Positions 50,271 to 62,400 of a DNA stretch of 64,000 nucleotides are shown here, in pieces. The notes beneath the pieces are model-generated. The model did no database searches. It saw nothing but the letters and a program-made list of their open reading frames with translations, and was not told where the DNA came from. Made by a program: the position numbers and the translations under genes. Location of the stretch: assembly GCA_013400975.1 (NCBI GenBank), contig WBMZ01003012.1, positions 69,240 to 133,239 on the forward strand. The letters run 5' to 3'. The DNA is from Atrichornis clamosus. Taxonomy: Eukaryota > Chordata > Aves > Passeriformes > Menuridae. Each line of letters starts with the position of its first letter. The stretch's first letter is position 1.

Positions 50271-50420
50271 CAGTTTTGAACATACCCTAAAGCTAATTGT
50301 TTTTGAATCAACGCAACAAAAACATTACACTTGACATGCAGGTGCCCTGTTGGCTTGAGGAACCCATTTACCTTAAAACTGAATTCTTTCTGCTGTCCAC
50401 TCTTCCAGAGAGGACACCTC
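50271..50420 (-). CDS. Candidate coding exon (150 nt)
   Basis: The donor is excellent (CTG then GTAAGTATG) and the acceptor reasonable (GGTGGTTGAGCTCTGCAG). Only one of the three frames is free of stops over the 150 bases. It encodes RCPLWKSGQQKEFSFKVNGF, LKPTGHLHVKCNVFVALIQK and QLALGYVQN, a pattern of short alternating hydrophobic stretches suggesting beta strands. Entry (one base) and exit (two bases) fit the neighbouring candidates. An internal site, AAG then GTAAATGG, could shorten it in frame. This is one of the better supported upstream exons. Confidence 0.5.
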
Positions 50421-50677
50421 CTGCAGAGCTCAACCACCACAGAAAGAGCTAAGCTAACCTAAATTTAGAACAGGGTTTTTTCCAAGGGATAAGGCAGTAA
50501 CAAGACAGTTTGGATCTCAAGAATTTATTAGCTCCTCAAAAGATCGGGATCAATTCAGCTCTTTCCAATACTGAAGCCACCTAAAAATTATTAATCACTA
50601 CTAAACTACCCAGGGTCTGTGCTTTCTGCAGTTAAAGTAGTTTAGGCTCAGTAACAGAAAGGACAGAAAATTCTTAC

Positions 50678-50721
50678 ATCTTCACATGGTTATTTGAAGT
50701 CTCCAGCAGGTGAGTCATCTC
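50678..50721 (-). CDS. Candidate coding exon (44 nt)
   Basis: The acceptor is excellent (CTGCTGTCTCCTCTCCTAAG) and the donor strong (GAT then GTAAGAATT). Of three frames only EMTHLLETSNNHVK is open; the two others meet TGA at once. It enters in phase 0 and leaves with two bases (AT) that become ATG with the first base of the 50.4-kb exon. Confidence 0.47.
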
Positions 50722-52560
50722 CTTAGGAGAGGAGACAGCAGAAGGAGTTCAGTTAGATTATGAATGCCAGAATACAGTATTTTTCAATATGAAGCATATA
50801 TATTCTTTAGTTATAAATCTGAGGTGAGTCTGGAAGTTAAACACACGTCACTGCAAAGTTAAGTTTTTCTGTTCATATTAAACCCCATTATTACATTCCT
50901 GCTCACCTGACAAAGTGCTTCTATTTAACAAGCTTAAGGGCCATTTAGCAACCCAACTGCACACTGGCATGCCCTGAAAACACACCTTACTGTGCCAACT
51001 ATGTGAGCTTTACAAAACTGAAAAAAGCAAGTTTATTGCTCTGGGACATGCAATTTTAATAAGGCTTGGAAATTCAACTTAAAATAATTTTTGGTTCCAC
51101 AGTAACACACACTCATGTTACAAGGGCTACCCAATCCAAATAATATTAAATGCTTAACACAATGGCCTGTGCATTGAGCACTTCAGGACCATACAATCAC
51201 TGAAACCTTTAAGTCCCTATTTTGATTCAGGAAAGTATCCTTGAAACAAGTATGATGAATAACATTCTCTAGAAAAAGCCTGCTAGGCAAGCTATTATGC
51301 AAAAGTAAACTCTAATTAAATGCTGAAAGAAGAGTAAGGGGAAAAAACCCACACACTAAGTTTATTTTTTAAGGATTTGGAGCACATTGAGAGTCTCAGC
51401 CTCTGGATCAATTTTATTTTTGTGCAGTAATGAATTTCAGCAAGGCTCAATGTTGACTATGCTTCAAGCACATCTGATTTCTGCCACTGAGCACACACTA
51501 CAGCAGTTACACATAACCTTGAAGCTCTACAAAATAGGACATGACAGTTAAGCCACAAGCACCTGTCATACGCATTTTAAGATCTTAAGATCTTTCATAC
51601 TACTTGTACATCATAACACTACTTCACAGCACTTATGTTAACCCACTATTTCAATCTAAATACCCTTATAACATACATCTCTTTAAATGGACAAGTTTTA
51701 ACGTACAGGCTGAAATGGAGTTGCCCAGCACTAGCTGAAGTTCAAAAGACTTTTAGTCCTGCTAAGCAATTGACACAATATTCTTGCTTGAATACTGCCA
51801 AGACCACAGAGTTCTCCTGCTCCTTGTTAATCTGAGTCTAGAAGACAAGCAAAGCACATGGTGATCAACGTAAAACAGAACTGAAAACTGAGATAGTTAA
51901 AATATAACTAGACAACGAAATAAAAAGTACCAACAGCCTAACCTGAAGAACACTTGGAATCTGCAAAACCCTTTCCCAGAAGGACAGTACCTTTGCAGGG
52001 CTTAAATTGCTCAACCTCTGACATTAAAGGCTCTTAAACTCTGGATTTAGAAAACCTGTAAGTGCATTTAGTGGTCCCAGCACTTTTGTGACAAACTAAT
52101 CTACCTCTAGCAGGAGAGAAGGAACCACATAGGCTACGTGCCTTCTGGTTTTACCAGCCAGGCTTGGCTGAGGCAAGGCAGTTCCTTCAGCAGGAAGCTA
52201 GAAGTATTAGTAAGTGTGGTATTGCAGCCTCCTGCTGCACACATCCTGCCTGGGAAGGGCAGGGTGGGAGGAGATGAGACCCACGACCTACAGCAGGCAC
52301 CAGTGACCAGGGTAATGATACCTGGAACACTAGGGTACTGCAAATACTGAAAGTTAAAAATTTGCGGCAGGCCTCCAAAATATAACTCAGTATTTTATCC
52401 CACTGCGTTATGAAAACAAAGAGGCCACCTTTGTGCTGGGGATACACTTCATGTTCCAAACATTCTACTGACGTGAGCAAAAGGCCCCACTTTTGCAACC
52501 CCCTAGATATGCTCTTTCTCCCTTTTTAAAGGAAAACAGACATTAAGAGTTTGCACTTAC
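50722..52560 (-). other. Probable intron
   Basis: About 1.8 kb. One 18-nt segment near 51,955-51,972 (IPSVLQ, phase 0) has a fair acceptor but a weak GTTAGG donor and was not included. Confidence 0.4.
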
Positions 52561-52588
52561 AGAGGAAGAACTGGGAAGAGGCACTGCA
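52561..52588 (-). CDS. Candidate small exon (28 nt)
   Basis: It has a strong acceptor (GACACTCTTCTCTTAG) and a strong donor (TCT then GTAAGTGCA). In the frame demanded by the next exon it reads AVPLPSSSS after one completing base. Very small exons need independent support; the pairing of two good sites over 28 bases is the main argument. Confidence 0.36.
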
Positions 52589-52694
52589 CTAAGAGAAGAG
52601 TGTCTGCATTCAGCAGTTCTACCATAGTTATTGTCCTTCAAAATTCACACCCTTGTCAGTGATAACTGTGCTGCATAGGCAAGCCTCAACTCAC

Positions 52695-52725
52695 TCATAC
52701 ATGGGGCCTTGCTGCAACTTGTCCA
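52695..52725 (-). CDS. Candidate small exon (31 nt)
   Basis: The donor is strong (ATGA then GTGAGTTGAGG). The acceptor (CAACTCATTATTTTGAG) is fair and sits right after an in-frame TGA, so the exon cannot be longer in this frame. It reads DKLQQGPMY between two split codons, and both phases agree with the neighbours. Confidence 0.27.
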
Positions 52726-55030
52726 CTCAAAATAATGAGTTGTCAAACCAGTGGTATGATTAGGAAAAAAAAATTTGAAGTCCAGGTTTCCTTTGGTTAT
52801 ACCGAAAAATAATTAATGTGAAAGAATGTTAGTGCTGTTTTCAAATTAAAAGCAGAGGATGTTTCCCTACAACAGGAGAAACACGTTTGACAGACTGAAG
52901 ATAACCCTTGTCAAGTCATCCTGTATGCCTTGCATTAATTAAGCACAATTCAATTAAACACAAGTCCAGTTCAGATGAGTTCACCGTTTTTCATGCAGCT
53001 GGAACAAATGGTCCTAGATCAGAGAAAGACAAATTTGTTCAAACAGCTGCAAAGAAGTTCAATGAGTGGATCATCTCTCCTTTCCCAGTTTACAAAGTAT
53101 CTGCATTTTTGTTTCCCCTATCATCCTTCTTTACAATGCCCAGAAGAAAGGATTTTTTTAATCAAAAAAAAACCAACTGCCAAGATTAGCTCTAAAATGT
53201 TTTAGTTACACTTGACAAAATAGTTGTTGAAATTCTTTTAGTTTACATCCGTTTATCAGTTTCTATATCTAATTTGAGTACTTGAGTACTTAGTCACTTG
53301 GTTGAAGTTTACAAGGCTGCCACATTAATAATTGAGTTATGAGCACACTTTTGGCTCCTCAGTAGTGCTGGGAGCAAGCAGAAACAGTTTCATTTAAGAA
53401 CTGAGGATGTATTTGCCATTTTCTCAAAACTATATGAAGACAGTTTAAAAAATGGAAGTACTATTAGGCAAACATCTGGATCGATGGCACAGTCATTTCA
53501 CAGAGCACAGAACGAACCAAGTTATTTTTTAACTACTGCAAGTTCAAGATTCTTTAAAAAGGCTGTGAGGCGGATGGAGTGTGTCATACCAGTATTGCAA
53601 CAAGCACAACTGATGGAAAACTACCCAGGCTTGTGTTTCACACAGGGTGCTGCAGCTGAGACTCCAAAAGGCTTGGGCTGAGACCAGCTCTTCACATTTC
53701 TGCAGTGTTACTGTCAAAGCCAAAGTACCAGTTTAGCCACTACAGGTTTACCAAAAACACACTGGCAGCATAACACGTCTTCTGACATAGCAAAATTAAG
53801 CTTAACACAGAGACCTATCTGCCAGTTATCCTGCTGATGACTTGTGCTAGAAATCTTATTTCATCCCTGATAACCTTCTGCTGCACTTCAGAACTCCTGT
53901 TCAGGAGCTGCATTTTGTTCTCCATCACTTCATTATTACAACAGACCTAATCTCCAAGGTACCACCTTATTTCCCAGCTAATGCAAATATTTACTTGAAC
54001 TATTTAATTACATATTTAAACCAGACAGGTGATGCCTGATCAAAGTATTTTCCTGAAAGTCAGATACACAACGTAGCAGATGTGTTCACGTGGCAAAGCA
54101 ACCTCAAAAATCTGTGATGGGATCTCCAACACTGGGAACAGTGCAGAGAAACTATAACCATGACAACAGCCAGTCACCTAGAAAAAGAGCTGCAACACCT
54201 CCTGGTATCAAAACACCACAAGTCCTAACTTCATCCTGTGTTGCCCAAACACAAGCAGTACTTTTCACTCCAAACTGACATTTTCAATCTTGACCTCAGG
54301 AGCAAATTTGAAACAAGTTCCTTCTGCTACACATAAATAAAAATCAATCAGGTTAGAGAATTATTCAAGAAGCAAGAAAGCCAAAGACTCCAGGACCTAA
54401 AGAAAAGCATGTTAAAATAATTCATTTTTTCATCTCTGCTAGCACAGGAAGTTGGACAACTCCAAACATCTGGATATGAAGAAACTAGCAACATTTGAAA
54501 TAACTTTAGTCTCATTTACTCCTGATTTTCTTTAAATAGACTCGCCTGAAAGGGGCCAGACTAACTTCTGCCATAAATAACTTTTTTCATTTAACAAAAA
54601 TTCTTTAATCCTTTGCTTCAAAATGCACAGTAAAAACCTCATTCATCTGACCACTTGAATCCTAGTAAATCCCCACATAGCTTCCAGAAACACTCAACAC
54701 CCACACCCAGTGGACTGCCCACCAGCACAGGGTGACCTTCCTGCTGCTCTCTCCCTTCAACCACACAAAAAATATCCCCAGATTTTAGAGGCTTCTTGGC
54801 ACCCTCTATTCCCAGGTAATTCTTCTAAAATAGAGAAGATTCCTCCAGCTTTTTGCAAACTTAAAACATTCTCATTTCAAAATGGAAATTCTTCTCTACA
54901 CAAGTCTTCACCCTTGCAATTTTCTCAACAAAAGCTCATTTCACATCAGGATTGCAGCTGCATTTGTTGCAAGCCAATTTGCTTCTTTCACCCAAAATCC
55001 CCAGCTGTCATTACACTAAAGTAGACTTAC
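52726..55030 (-). other. Probable intron
   Basis: About 2.3 kb of AT-rich DNA. I see no convincing exon or repeat. Confidence 0.4.
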
Positions 55031-55059
55031 AGATACAAGCTTGAAGCAAGTTATTTCCT
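55031..55059 (-). CDS. Candidate small exon (29 nt)
   Basis: Strong donor (TCT then GTAAGTCTA); weak acceptor (TCTAAACATATTAG). It reads GNNLLQACI. A longer form starting at 55,080 after TTTGAATTCAG is also in frame and would add seven residues. Its entry (one base) and exit (one base) fit the neighbours. Confidence 0.25.
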
Positions 55060-55195
55060 CTAATATGTTTAGACACTACCCTGAATTCAAAGAGTCTTTC
55101 TGAACATCAAAAGCCCCACAGAAGATGAGTCTCCTGCACTAATCCAGCCTAAACCTAGTACCTCCTTATCGTCTTCCTGTGTGTACTGATCTCAC

Positions 55196-55250
55196 AGGAA
55201 GTTTCTTGGGTGGTGACTTGAGAAAGTTTTCAAAAGCCTCTGAACTGCAT
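55196..55250 (-). CDS. Candidate coding exon (55 nt)
   Basis: Good donor (CCT then GTGAGATCA); weak acceptor (CAGTAATTCAG). In the phase-compatible frame it reads AVQRLLKTFSSHHPRNF. A second open frame reads SEAFENFLKSPPKKLP, which looks equally protein-like but would not join the next candidate without a stop. I prefer the former only on phase. Confidence 0.25.
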
Positions 55251-56735
55251 CTGAATTACTGGGTTGGTTTTATCACACATGCCCATTCCTACCATCCAAA
55301 GAAAGAGACCTAAACCAGAAGAGAGCTCCAGAGTAAAACCTCAGCCCTGGCACATCTTCATCCCCTCAGAGCTGAGGGTATCACATACCCCATTCAGCAC
55401 AGCAATGAATGTCAACTCTTAACATATTCTACATACCCTTACTGACGTAATCAAAGCAGGTTAAAAGACTTTTCCGTAAGTAGGATAGGCAAGGGAGCCC
55501 ATAACAGCAGCATGAAACAACTAGTCTTGGAAGTTATGCCTTATTCCAAAAGGAAAATGTTGAGTTATTTAAAACCATGCTATGACACAGCACTTAGAAT
55601 AAAAAGTCAAGTTATAGTCTGTATTAAAACCCCTAACAGCAAAAAACTTGCACTGCCCACAAAAAACATAAAGCACTGAACCTCAATTGCTTACTCCAGG
55701 GTGGTATGTAAAAAAACAAGTCCAGAAGAGAGTAATTGTTTCTTAAATACACTCCTGAACATCCATCCAGTGGAGGTCATGATCAGAGAGTTTTCTAAGA
55801 ACTCTATTTATTCTGGTTTCATGTACTTAACAGCACTGTTAAGTATGTTTTACCTCAAGTGTGGCACACAGACCTGCTCCCAACTCATGTTATATCTACC
55901 TCCACGAGCAGCTGAAGCATCATTTATGAGTTCTGCAAGACATAGTGCAGCAACACTGGGACCCTCATACAGAAGAGAGGCCTAATGAACACACAAAACA
56001 ACTGCACAAAGATGGAGGTGGCCATCTAAACACAATGCATCTGAAGACTGGCTAAAAAGGGGGGGAAAATATGCCCAAAAGAGAGCATTATATTAATACA
56101 CTTCACTAGTTAAAACTCAGTGACATCAGCCACATAAGGGAAGGCTGGAATATTCATGAACTTGATTGAAATGATATCATGGGCACATTTATAGAAAAGC
56201 ACAAGGTCACACTATCAAACTGCATCACGAGGAATTAATCAGTTGAAAGGGTCGGAGCAGGACAAGAAAAACAAGTGACTGCAGTCACCAACACGATACA
56301 GCCGTAAAAGGAGAGAGAGTAAAAGCAAATGGGAAAAAGTAGTAGTTGGAGGTAGGAAAGGTTCACGGGCAGCTTCAGCAGAGCCTGGTTTCCTCAGCAT
56401 GGAGAAAGTTACTGTTGAGTGTCCCTTTCTCTAAGCGTGCACACTGCAGAGGGATCAGCTGGAAGGGAGAGCTCAAGAACCAGCTCCAGAGAACACACAC
56501 TCGATAAGGACATGTGATATGATCAGCCATGAATACATCTAAGAAATCACTCACAACCTTATTCTTCATGGCAGTTTTCTAACATAAACCAACCGTGTTG
56601 GGAATGAACAATAAAATCCAGTTCCAATTAAAATCCATGTTAGCTGGTGCTCTCATGCTAATCTTAAAAGAAAAATAAAAACCACAACTTCTGCTATATT
56701 CTCTTGCTTTTTACAGTATGTTGAAGCCCAGGAAC

Positions 56736-56827
56736 CTGTGTAATCTCTTTCAACAGAAGATTTCAGCTTGGCGATCCATCTGACAACTATTATTTCTTGG
56801 AAGTTGATGTTTCTACAATATTTAAGC
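56736..56827 (-). CDS. Candidate coding exon (92 nt)
   Basis: An excellent acceptor (CTGTTCCTTAACTTTCTTGGTTAG) opens a frame reading LKYCRNINFQEIIVVRWIAK then LKSSVERDYT. The chosen donor (ACACAG then GTTCCTGG) is weak. A better one 21 bases on (ATACT then GTAAAAAGC, 56,715) keeps the same exit phase and adds GSWASTY. The frame is open beyond both. Confidence 0.3.
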
Positions 56828-57158
56828 CTAACCAAGAAAGTTAAGGAACAGAAACTAGTAGGGTGGAGAGTGTTACACAAGAACAAATTTATCATAAATC
56901 TCAGAACACATTTAAATAGATCACAAAAATATTTTGACCACAAGCTGGCCAGGGAAGGGTGAAAGTAGCCTTACTCTGTGTACACAAAATCTTTTCAGAT
57001 GGAGGAAAAAAAAAGTCAAAGTAGGTGTGAGTCACATTAAAGAATTTAAATATGACTGATCTGGAATTGATGTGTAGAAGGGGAAGGAGCTTTAATGCAG
57101 AGAGAGTTAACAGCAGCACTCACAGTTCACTAACAGTTCCACTGAGGTTTGTTCTTAC

Positions 57159-57190
57159 AGATTAGAGGTTATTACAAATACAACTGCTCG
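57159..57190 (-). CDS. Candidate small exon (32 nt)
   Basis: It has a good acceptor (GAAATGCATTTTTAG) and a strong donor (TCT then GTAAGAACA). Only one frame is open, RAVVFVITSN, entered in phase 0 and left with two bases. Confidence 0.28.
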
Positions 57191-57807
57191 CTAAAAATGC
57201 ATTTCAACATCCTGCCCCTCCTTCATTTCCTCTCTGTAATCCTTTGGTTTACAGTTTCCAAGCATGAACTGCAAGGATCAAGTTGTTTCTGCTGTAACCC
57301 AAAGGTAAAGCCACTAATATGCATTACAAACTATATTATCATTACAAAACTGCACCTGACCCTCAGTCTGAACGAATACAAATCACATGGATCCCCCATG
57401 GAAGACATGATTAAGTCTGTTTCAGAGTAAGGGAAGGACTTTACCACAACAGAAGAGAAAAACCACCCTAGTATGACAGAAGCTAAAGCAGCCAAGCAGT
57501 ACTGCTTGCAGCATCTCCCTGCAAAGCAAGAAAGGTTGTTTTGTTTTGCTTTTAGATAAACAGAGGAGAAACTCAAAGTGTCCCAAACCTGTCACTTGTT
57601 ATACTCTGCAGACAGTTTGTTGTAGCACTAGTTTGAATCTCTTTCCTATTTAGGTCACAGTTCCTGCTACTCCCACAAATTACTGTAGGACAGAGAAACA
57701 CCTCAGATTGCCACTATTACTTGCAGTGAATGTGGCAGTACATTGATTTTTGCTTTGTATGACTGGCAGTTGGTTTCATCACTACTCAGGAGAACAAGAA
57801 TCTTAAC

Positions 57808-57877
57808 TGAAATTATTTCACAGGTGCATGAGGAACTCCCAAAGTAGAAGACCCAGCATGTATCAGTTGAGTCATAC
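57808..57877 (-). CDS. Candidate coding exon (70 nt)
   Basis: The acceptor is the best in the window (twelve T then CTTCAG). The frame after one completing base reads YDSTDTCWVFYFGSSSCTCE then IIS. The donor (TCA then GTTAAGATT) is moderate. A second frame, opening MTQLIHAG, ends in TAA. Exit is phase 0 and joins RAVVF of the next candidate. Confidence 0.33.
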
Positions 57878-58821
57878 CTGAAGAAAAAAAAAAAAAGCAT
57901 TTATGCTTAAAAAGACATTTGAAAGCAAAGACCATCTCAAGAACATCAGCTTTACAAATAGTGCTGCTCAGGGAATTAATAATTGGAAGAGACAGGCATT
58001 GAGAGCTCTTCATAGACCTAGAGCATACACTAAAAAGCTTCCAGAGGACATTCCTTTCTTCCCTCTCAAACTCTGGCATCTCCTCCTGAAGTACACTAGC
58101 ATGCTTTTTTTAATCCACAGCTTTAAGGCACTAACTTCCAGACTATCACAGTGGAAAAGGGGCAGGGGGGGAAGATATTGCCAAATTCTGCATGGGTACA
58201 GACCTTTTGGGCAGTTTTTACCCTTTTGCCACCATCATCTAGGGTGCTGGCTGTGCCACACATCCTTCTTGTGAGACTTCTCATGGCTCCCCAAAGGTCT
58301 CCATATTTGTCAGAAAACGTACAGAGAAAGCCAGAACCATGCTAAGTGTACTTGAATTTAATACAGTAACATTAAGGATTCAGAACCACAGTCATTGATG
58401 GGTGGAACAGATTCACTAAAAAAAAAAAATACAAGTAGAAGCCATAACAAGTGCTGTTTCATTAAGTGCTGATCACATTTGAGCCCGTTTGGGTAGCAGA
58501 AGGATGGTCCTTTGTGTCTGGGAGCAAAGGGCGGACAGGGAGGTGCTGAGTGAGTTCACGTGGCTTCACAGACGCTGGGTACTCTCAGCCCTGGCTCTCA
58601 AACATGCCACGGCTACAACATCCACCAAATGTCAGCATCACTAGAACCCAAGCCCACCTAGTCAGGGAATGTTTTGTATGAGGCACCTTCTACAGTAGCC
58701 CAAGAACAGCTCAGTGCATCATTTCTGCAGTACTGCCTGTTGGTTGTGCCACCGCACAGGAGTGCATCAGAGAACTCAATTCTACTGGATCTTTCTGCAG
58801 AAGGCACAGAATATTCCTTAC

Positions 58822-58845
58822 TGCCATAACAAAGATGGAGCAGGA
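58822..58845 (-). CDS. Candidate small exon (24-34 nt)
   Basis: Strong donor (GCA then GTAAGGAAT). Two acceptors are possible: CACCGCTAAG (exon from 58,845, phase-compatible, PAPSLLW) or the better polypyrimidine one CTGTCCTCCCTGGTGCTGAG (exon from 58,855), which would need a different upstream exon. Confidence 0.2.
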
Positions 58846-59180
58846 CTTAGCGGTGCTCAGCACCAGGGAGGACAGCCGGTTTTCTGGACAGTTATTCTCT
58901 ACAAGGGAATCTAAACAGGATTTTGAGACCAGACCAAAGAACTTGAGAAATCCCTAAACAGAAGGCAGCACTGCGAAGCAGAGCTGCACAGATAACTCAG
59001 AGCAAGGCCAAAGGGACTCACAGAACAGCAATACACATGAAGCAAAACATGATGAGTGGCAGGCTGTGCAAGTTACTTAATTCTGCACATGTCCTCTTCT
59101 CACACAGTAACATAGAAAGAATCACTCCTGCTTCCAAGATTCAGCTCTGCTGTCCTCCTTCCAATAGGAAGAGAGCTTAC

Positions 59181-59269
59181 AGCAGCAAATAATAGTCCAT
59201 AACATCCTTATAAAACATAAGCACATGCAGAACACGTAGATACAGTAATGGGGAAAGAAGCTGGCAACA
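59181..59269 (-). CDS. Candidate coding exon (89 nt)
   Basis: Excellent acceptor (AAAAACTTTTTCCCTCCCGAG) and good donor (GCT then GTAAGCTCT). In phase 0 it reads CCQLLSPLLYLRVLHVLMFY then KDVMDYYLL, a leucine-rich helix-like segment. Two of the three frames are open, so the reading is a choice made on phase and composition. Confidence 0.3.
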
Positions 59270-59433
59270 CTCGGGAGGGAAAAAGTTTTTAGACCATGTG
59301 AAATTATCCAGCAGACATCATTCTGGCTTGCCAATTCCCAGTAAACACAGACGTGCATTTTGTAAAGATGCTTAACTGCCATCTGACAAAAATGTTGACT
59401 CCCAGTAGAATAGTTCCATACTTTAGGTTTTAC

Positions 59434-59448
59434 CATGTAAGATTCATC
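59434..59448 (-). CDS. Candidate second 15-nt microexon (DESYM)
   Basis: Fifteen bases lie between a very good acceptor (AAGGCTTTTTCCTTTAG) and a fair donor (ATG then GTAAAACC). They read DESYM in phase 0 and join the next candidate in phase. The frame is open far beyond the donor (to 59,122 on the minus strand), so a longer exon is possible. Confidence 0.22.
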
Positions 59449-62400
59449 CTAAAGGAAAAAGCCTTATGTGCAAACAGAAAGGCTTCTGTTTTCAGGGCCT
59501 GTTACTGAAGGAGCTTTTCAAGTTCAAGTATCTACTTTTTTTTTTTTTAAGAATACAGCTGGGCAGAGTAGCATTCAGATTCAACAGTAACAGAGGCAAA
59601 GACTAGAGGTTCTCCAAACCCTGTGTCAAACCATCAGACTAACCCCTTCAGGCAACAATGTTCAAGGTAAGAAAAACAGTCATCTGTCTTTGAAAAATAA
59701 CTAGGTCAAGAAAATGCTCTACTGTGGTTAGAAAAAACCCACAAGGCCACTTCTTGACAAACTTTATGACCTGTACAACTCCAGTTTGGAATGTAGTTAT
59801 CAGTTATGTTTCAGCACAGAAAACTTAAATCTGTTCTTGACAGCAAGATCATAAGGAGCAAGATTGGGAAAAAAATGTTCCCCTCTAACTCTGCTGAATC
59901 TAAAAAGCTATTTCTAATAAATTAAGGACTCCATTAATTAGCAATTAGAGCTATAAGTAAAAGACCTTTTTCCTTATAATGAAGGGGGGAATTACAGAAG
60001 ATCTGAATAAGCTCAGATGCATCTTAAATAGAGCCCTAGATGGACAGCAATTCCCAAGCCTCCTCCCTCACTTTTTTTTAAGATACCTAGATAATTCATC
60101 TTGTTCATGACAGGAACAGGTAAAAGCATCAAATTTAAGACTTCCATTACCCTCAGCAACTTGGTAAATTGCAGATTCATCCTCAAGAACTTACACTGAC
60201 ACCAGAGTAAAACAAGTCTCAGTTAACTGCGCCTGTTTATTAAAACAGGATTGGAAAAATTAAAAGCATATTCAAATTCAAGCCTGGCAGAGGCTGAAGA
60301 TATTGGGACAGGACCTGCTGGTTCAACCTGAAGGATCTGTCATCAGTATCAATCCTTACTCCTGTAAGTCTGAGACTACACAACAAACCTCAGATGTGCC
60401 TGGAGCTCTTAGGAAAGCCTTCTTGCTCTCAGACACACATTTTGAAAGGCCTTCCTTCTCAAAACAGCTGTTCCTTGGAAGAGTTATGAAGACTAACAGC
60501 TCTGGTGTCAGAAAACCATCAGTAACTGAAGGAATTTCACTAGTTTTACACCAGCCACAGAGCTATACACGAACACCATCAGATGCACTGAAGTAGCAGG
60601 GGTTTGGAGACCACTCAAGTTCAGCAGACACCAAATGCTATGGGCAGGACTCTCCCACTGAACGGGAAGGGTGAGCTCTGATGAATAAGTGCCCCAGGCT
60701 ACTGTCAGAAGAAGCCAAATACTGGCAACTGGAAACTTCTAGCTTGCTGAAGTTATTATTTGTAGTACTTTGAACTAAGCTAAAGCTACACAATCTTTGA
60801 CATATCAAGGACCCTTCTTCTACTCATCAAAATCAATATGAAGCTAGCACTACATGCACACCAATAAAGGCAAAATATATCACTTGTTTTCCCCAACTAT
60901 AACAATAATTACTTTTTAGTAGATTACAGTTCAATCTGTGACGCCCTAGAATATACTGACAAGAACTAAGTGAACAAAAAAAGCCCATCAGGCAACCCTG
61001 TGAGAGCAATTCATATTGCTTTTGTATCATGATATAAAAAGTTGGCATTTAAAGGCTTCATGTATTAGATCAAATGATAAACTAGGCAGAAAATACCTCT
61101 CTAAACCACCCCACTAAAAGGAAAAATACCTGTCAGATGCTAAAGCTTAGTAGGAGCAGGACACTGATAATCCATGATTCATTAGCCATCCCACAGATCT
61201 GTTATTGCTTCCTCTTATGGAAAGTTCTTAAGGACTGTCATATTCTGAAGCCTGGCAGTCAGAAGCTGACTCACTCATTTTGAGACAGAACATTATTACC
61301 AAAATATAATGCCTGTTTCATACAGACACTGTAATCACCATTGTATTTGAAAGATGAAAACAAGGAAAAGGAATTCAGCTTCCCTTCCTCTGAGTCCTCC
61401 TCATACAAAAGTCAAACCACAGGGGTGGCAAGGGGAGGGGAGTGAGGAAGGGAAAAACAAATGCTGGAGTGGTTTCTATAACCAAACCCTCCATCATTTC
61501 AAAGCAGACCATATGTATAACACTGACATGCTGCAGGATGACAACAGGAAAGCACAGCCTCAGGGAATATAATGCATTCCACCAGACCCTTGCACACTGC
61601 CATGTGCTTAAGGACAGCCTTAAAAAAGCAACCTAAGGGTTCGAGTACTCAGAGAACCCAAACTTAAAATTACACGAGAGTGGTTGTGAAAATAAATGTG
61701 TCACAGTTAGCATATCTTCATTTACATAACAAAATAAAACACAAGAAAACTTAAGCAAGTGATGAAGGAGGACCTATAATTCAGAACAAGAAAGGATACA
61801 GTTTTACAGTTACTTTTTCACCTAAAGAAATTACTGGACAAAATTAATCCAAGCTTCCAATAAGCACTTTATTGGCAGGGGGAGCTTCCCTATTCTGAGC
61901 TGAGTTACTTGCTACTTGGGTAAAGCCCACAAATTTTTAATGAAAAGCTCAGACAAGTCAGTTCAGCAGCTACACACCTTAACACCATCTGGGATACTAA
62001 CCCCTATGAAATTCATTGTCAAATTAAGTTATGACCTGGGCTGCCTTCCTTACAGACAGAACTTAGAAAGTTTATACAATATTTGCCTCCTTCTGAAAGA
62101 AGGGTATTAGATTATGCCATTCTTCATTTCAGGAAACTAAACTGTTCTCACTTCCACAAAAACCCATCACAGCACACTGAAGAACTAAAAACCACACAAG
62201 TCTTGCATCTCCCCATCAGCAGAGAAAGCTCCTAATGTTTGCTCCCCAAAGGCCCCTTAAAATCAGTCATGGCACAAAGGTTGTCCTTGGGCAATGCTGC
62301 AAAATATTTCAGTGAAAGGCTCAGCTCTTTGAACAAAAGTACTTCTGATTTCACCTGGTACAGTGTCTGAACTTATTTTAAAAAATTAAAACTTAAGTTT

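Noticed and set aside
51955..51972. 18-nt minus-strand candidate exon (IPSVLQ)
   Set aside because: Phase-neutral and so not tested by its neighbours; the donor GTTAGG is weak.
56546..56569. 24-nt minus-strand candidate exon (KTAMKNKV)
   Set aside because: Good splice sites, but its only open frame does not match the phases of the neighbours on either side.
58979..59041. 42-nt minus-strand candidate exon with strong donor
   Set aside because: All three frames are open, the acceptor is weak, and including it breaks the phase with 58.8 kb.
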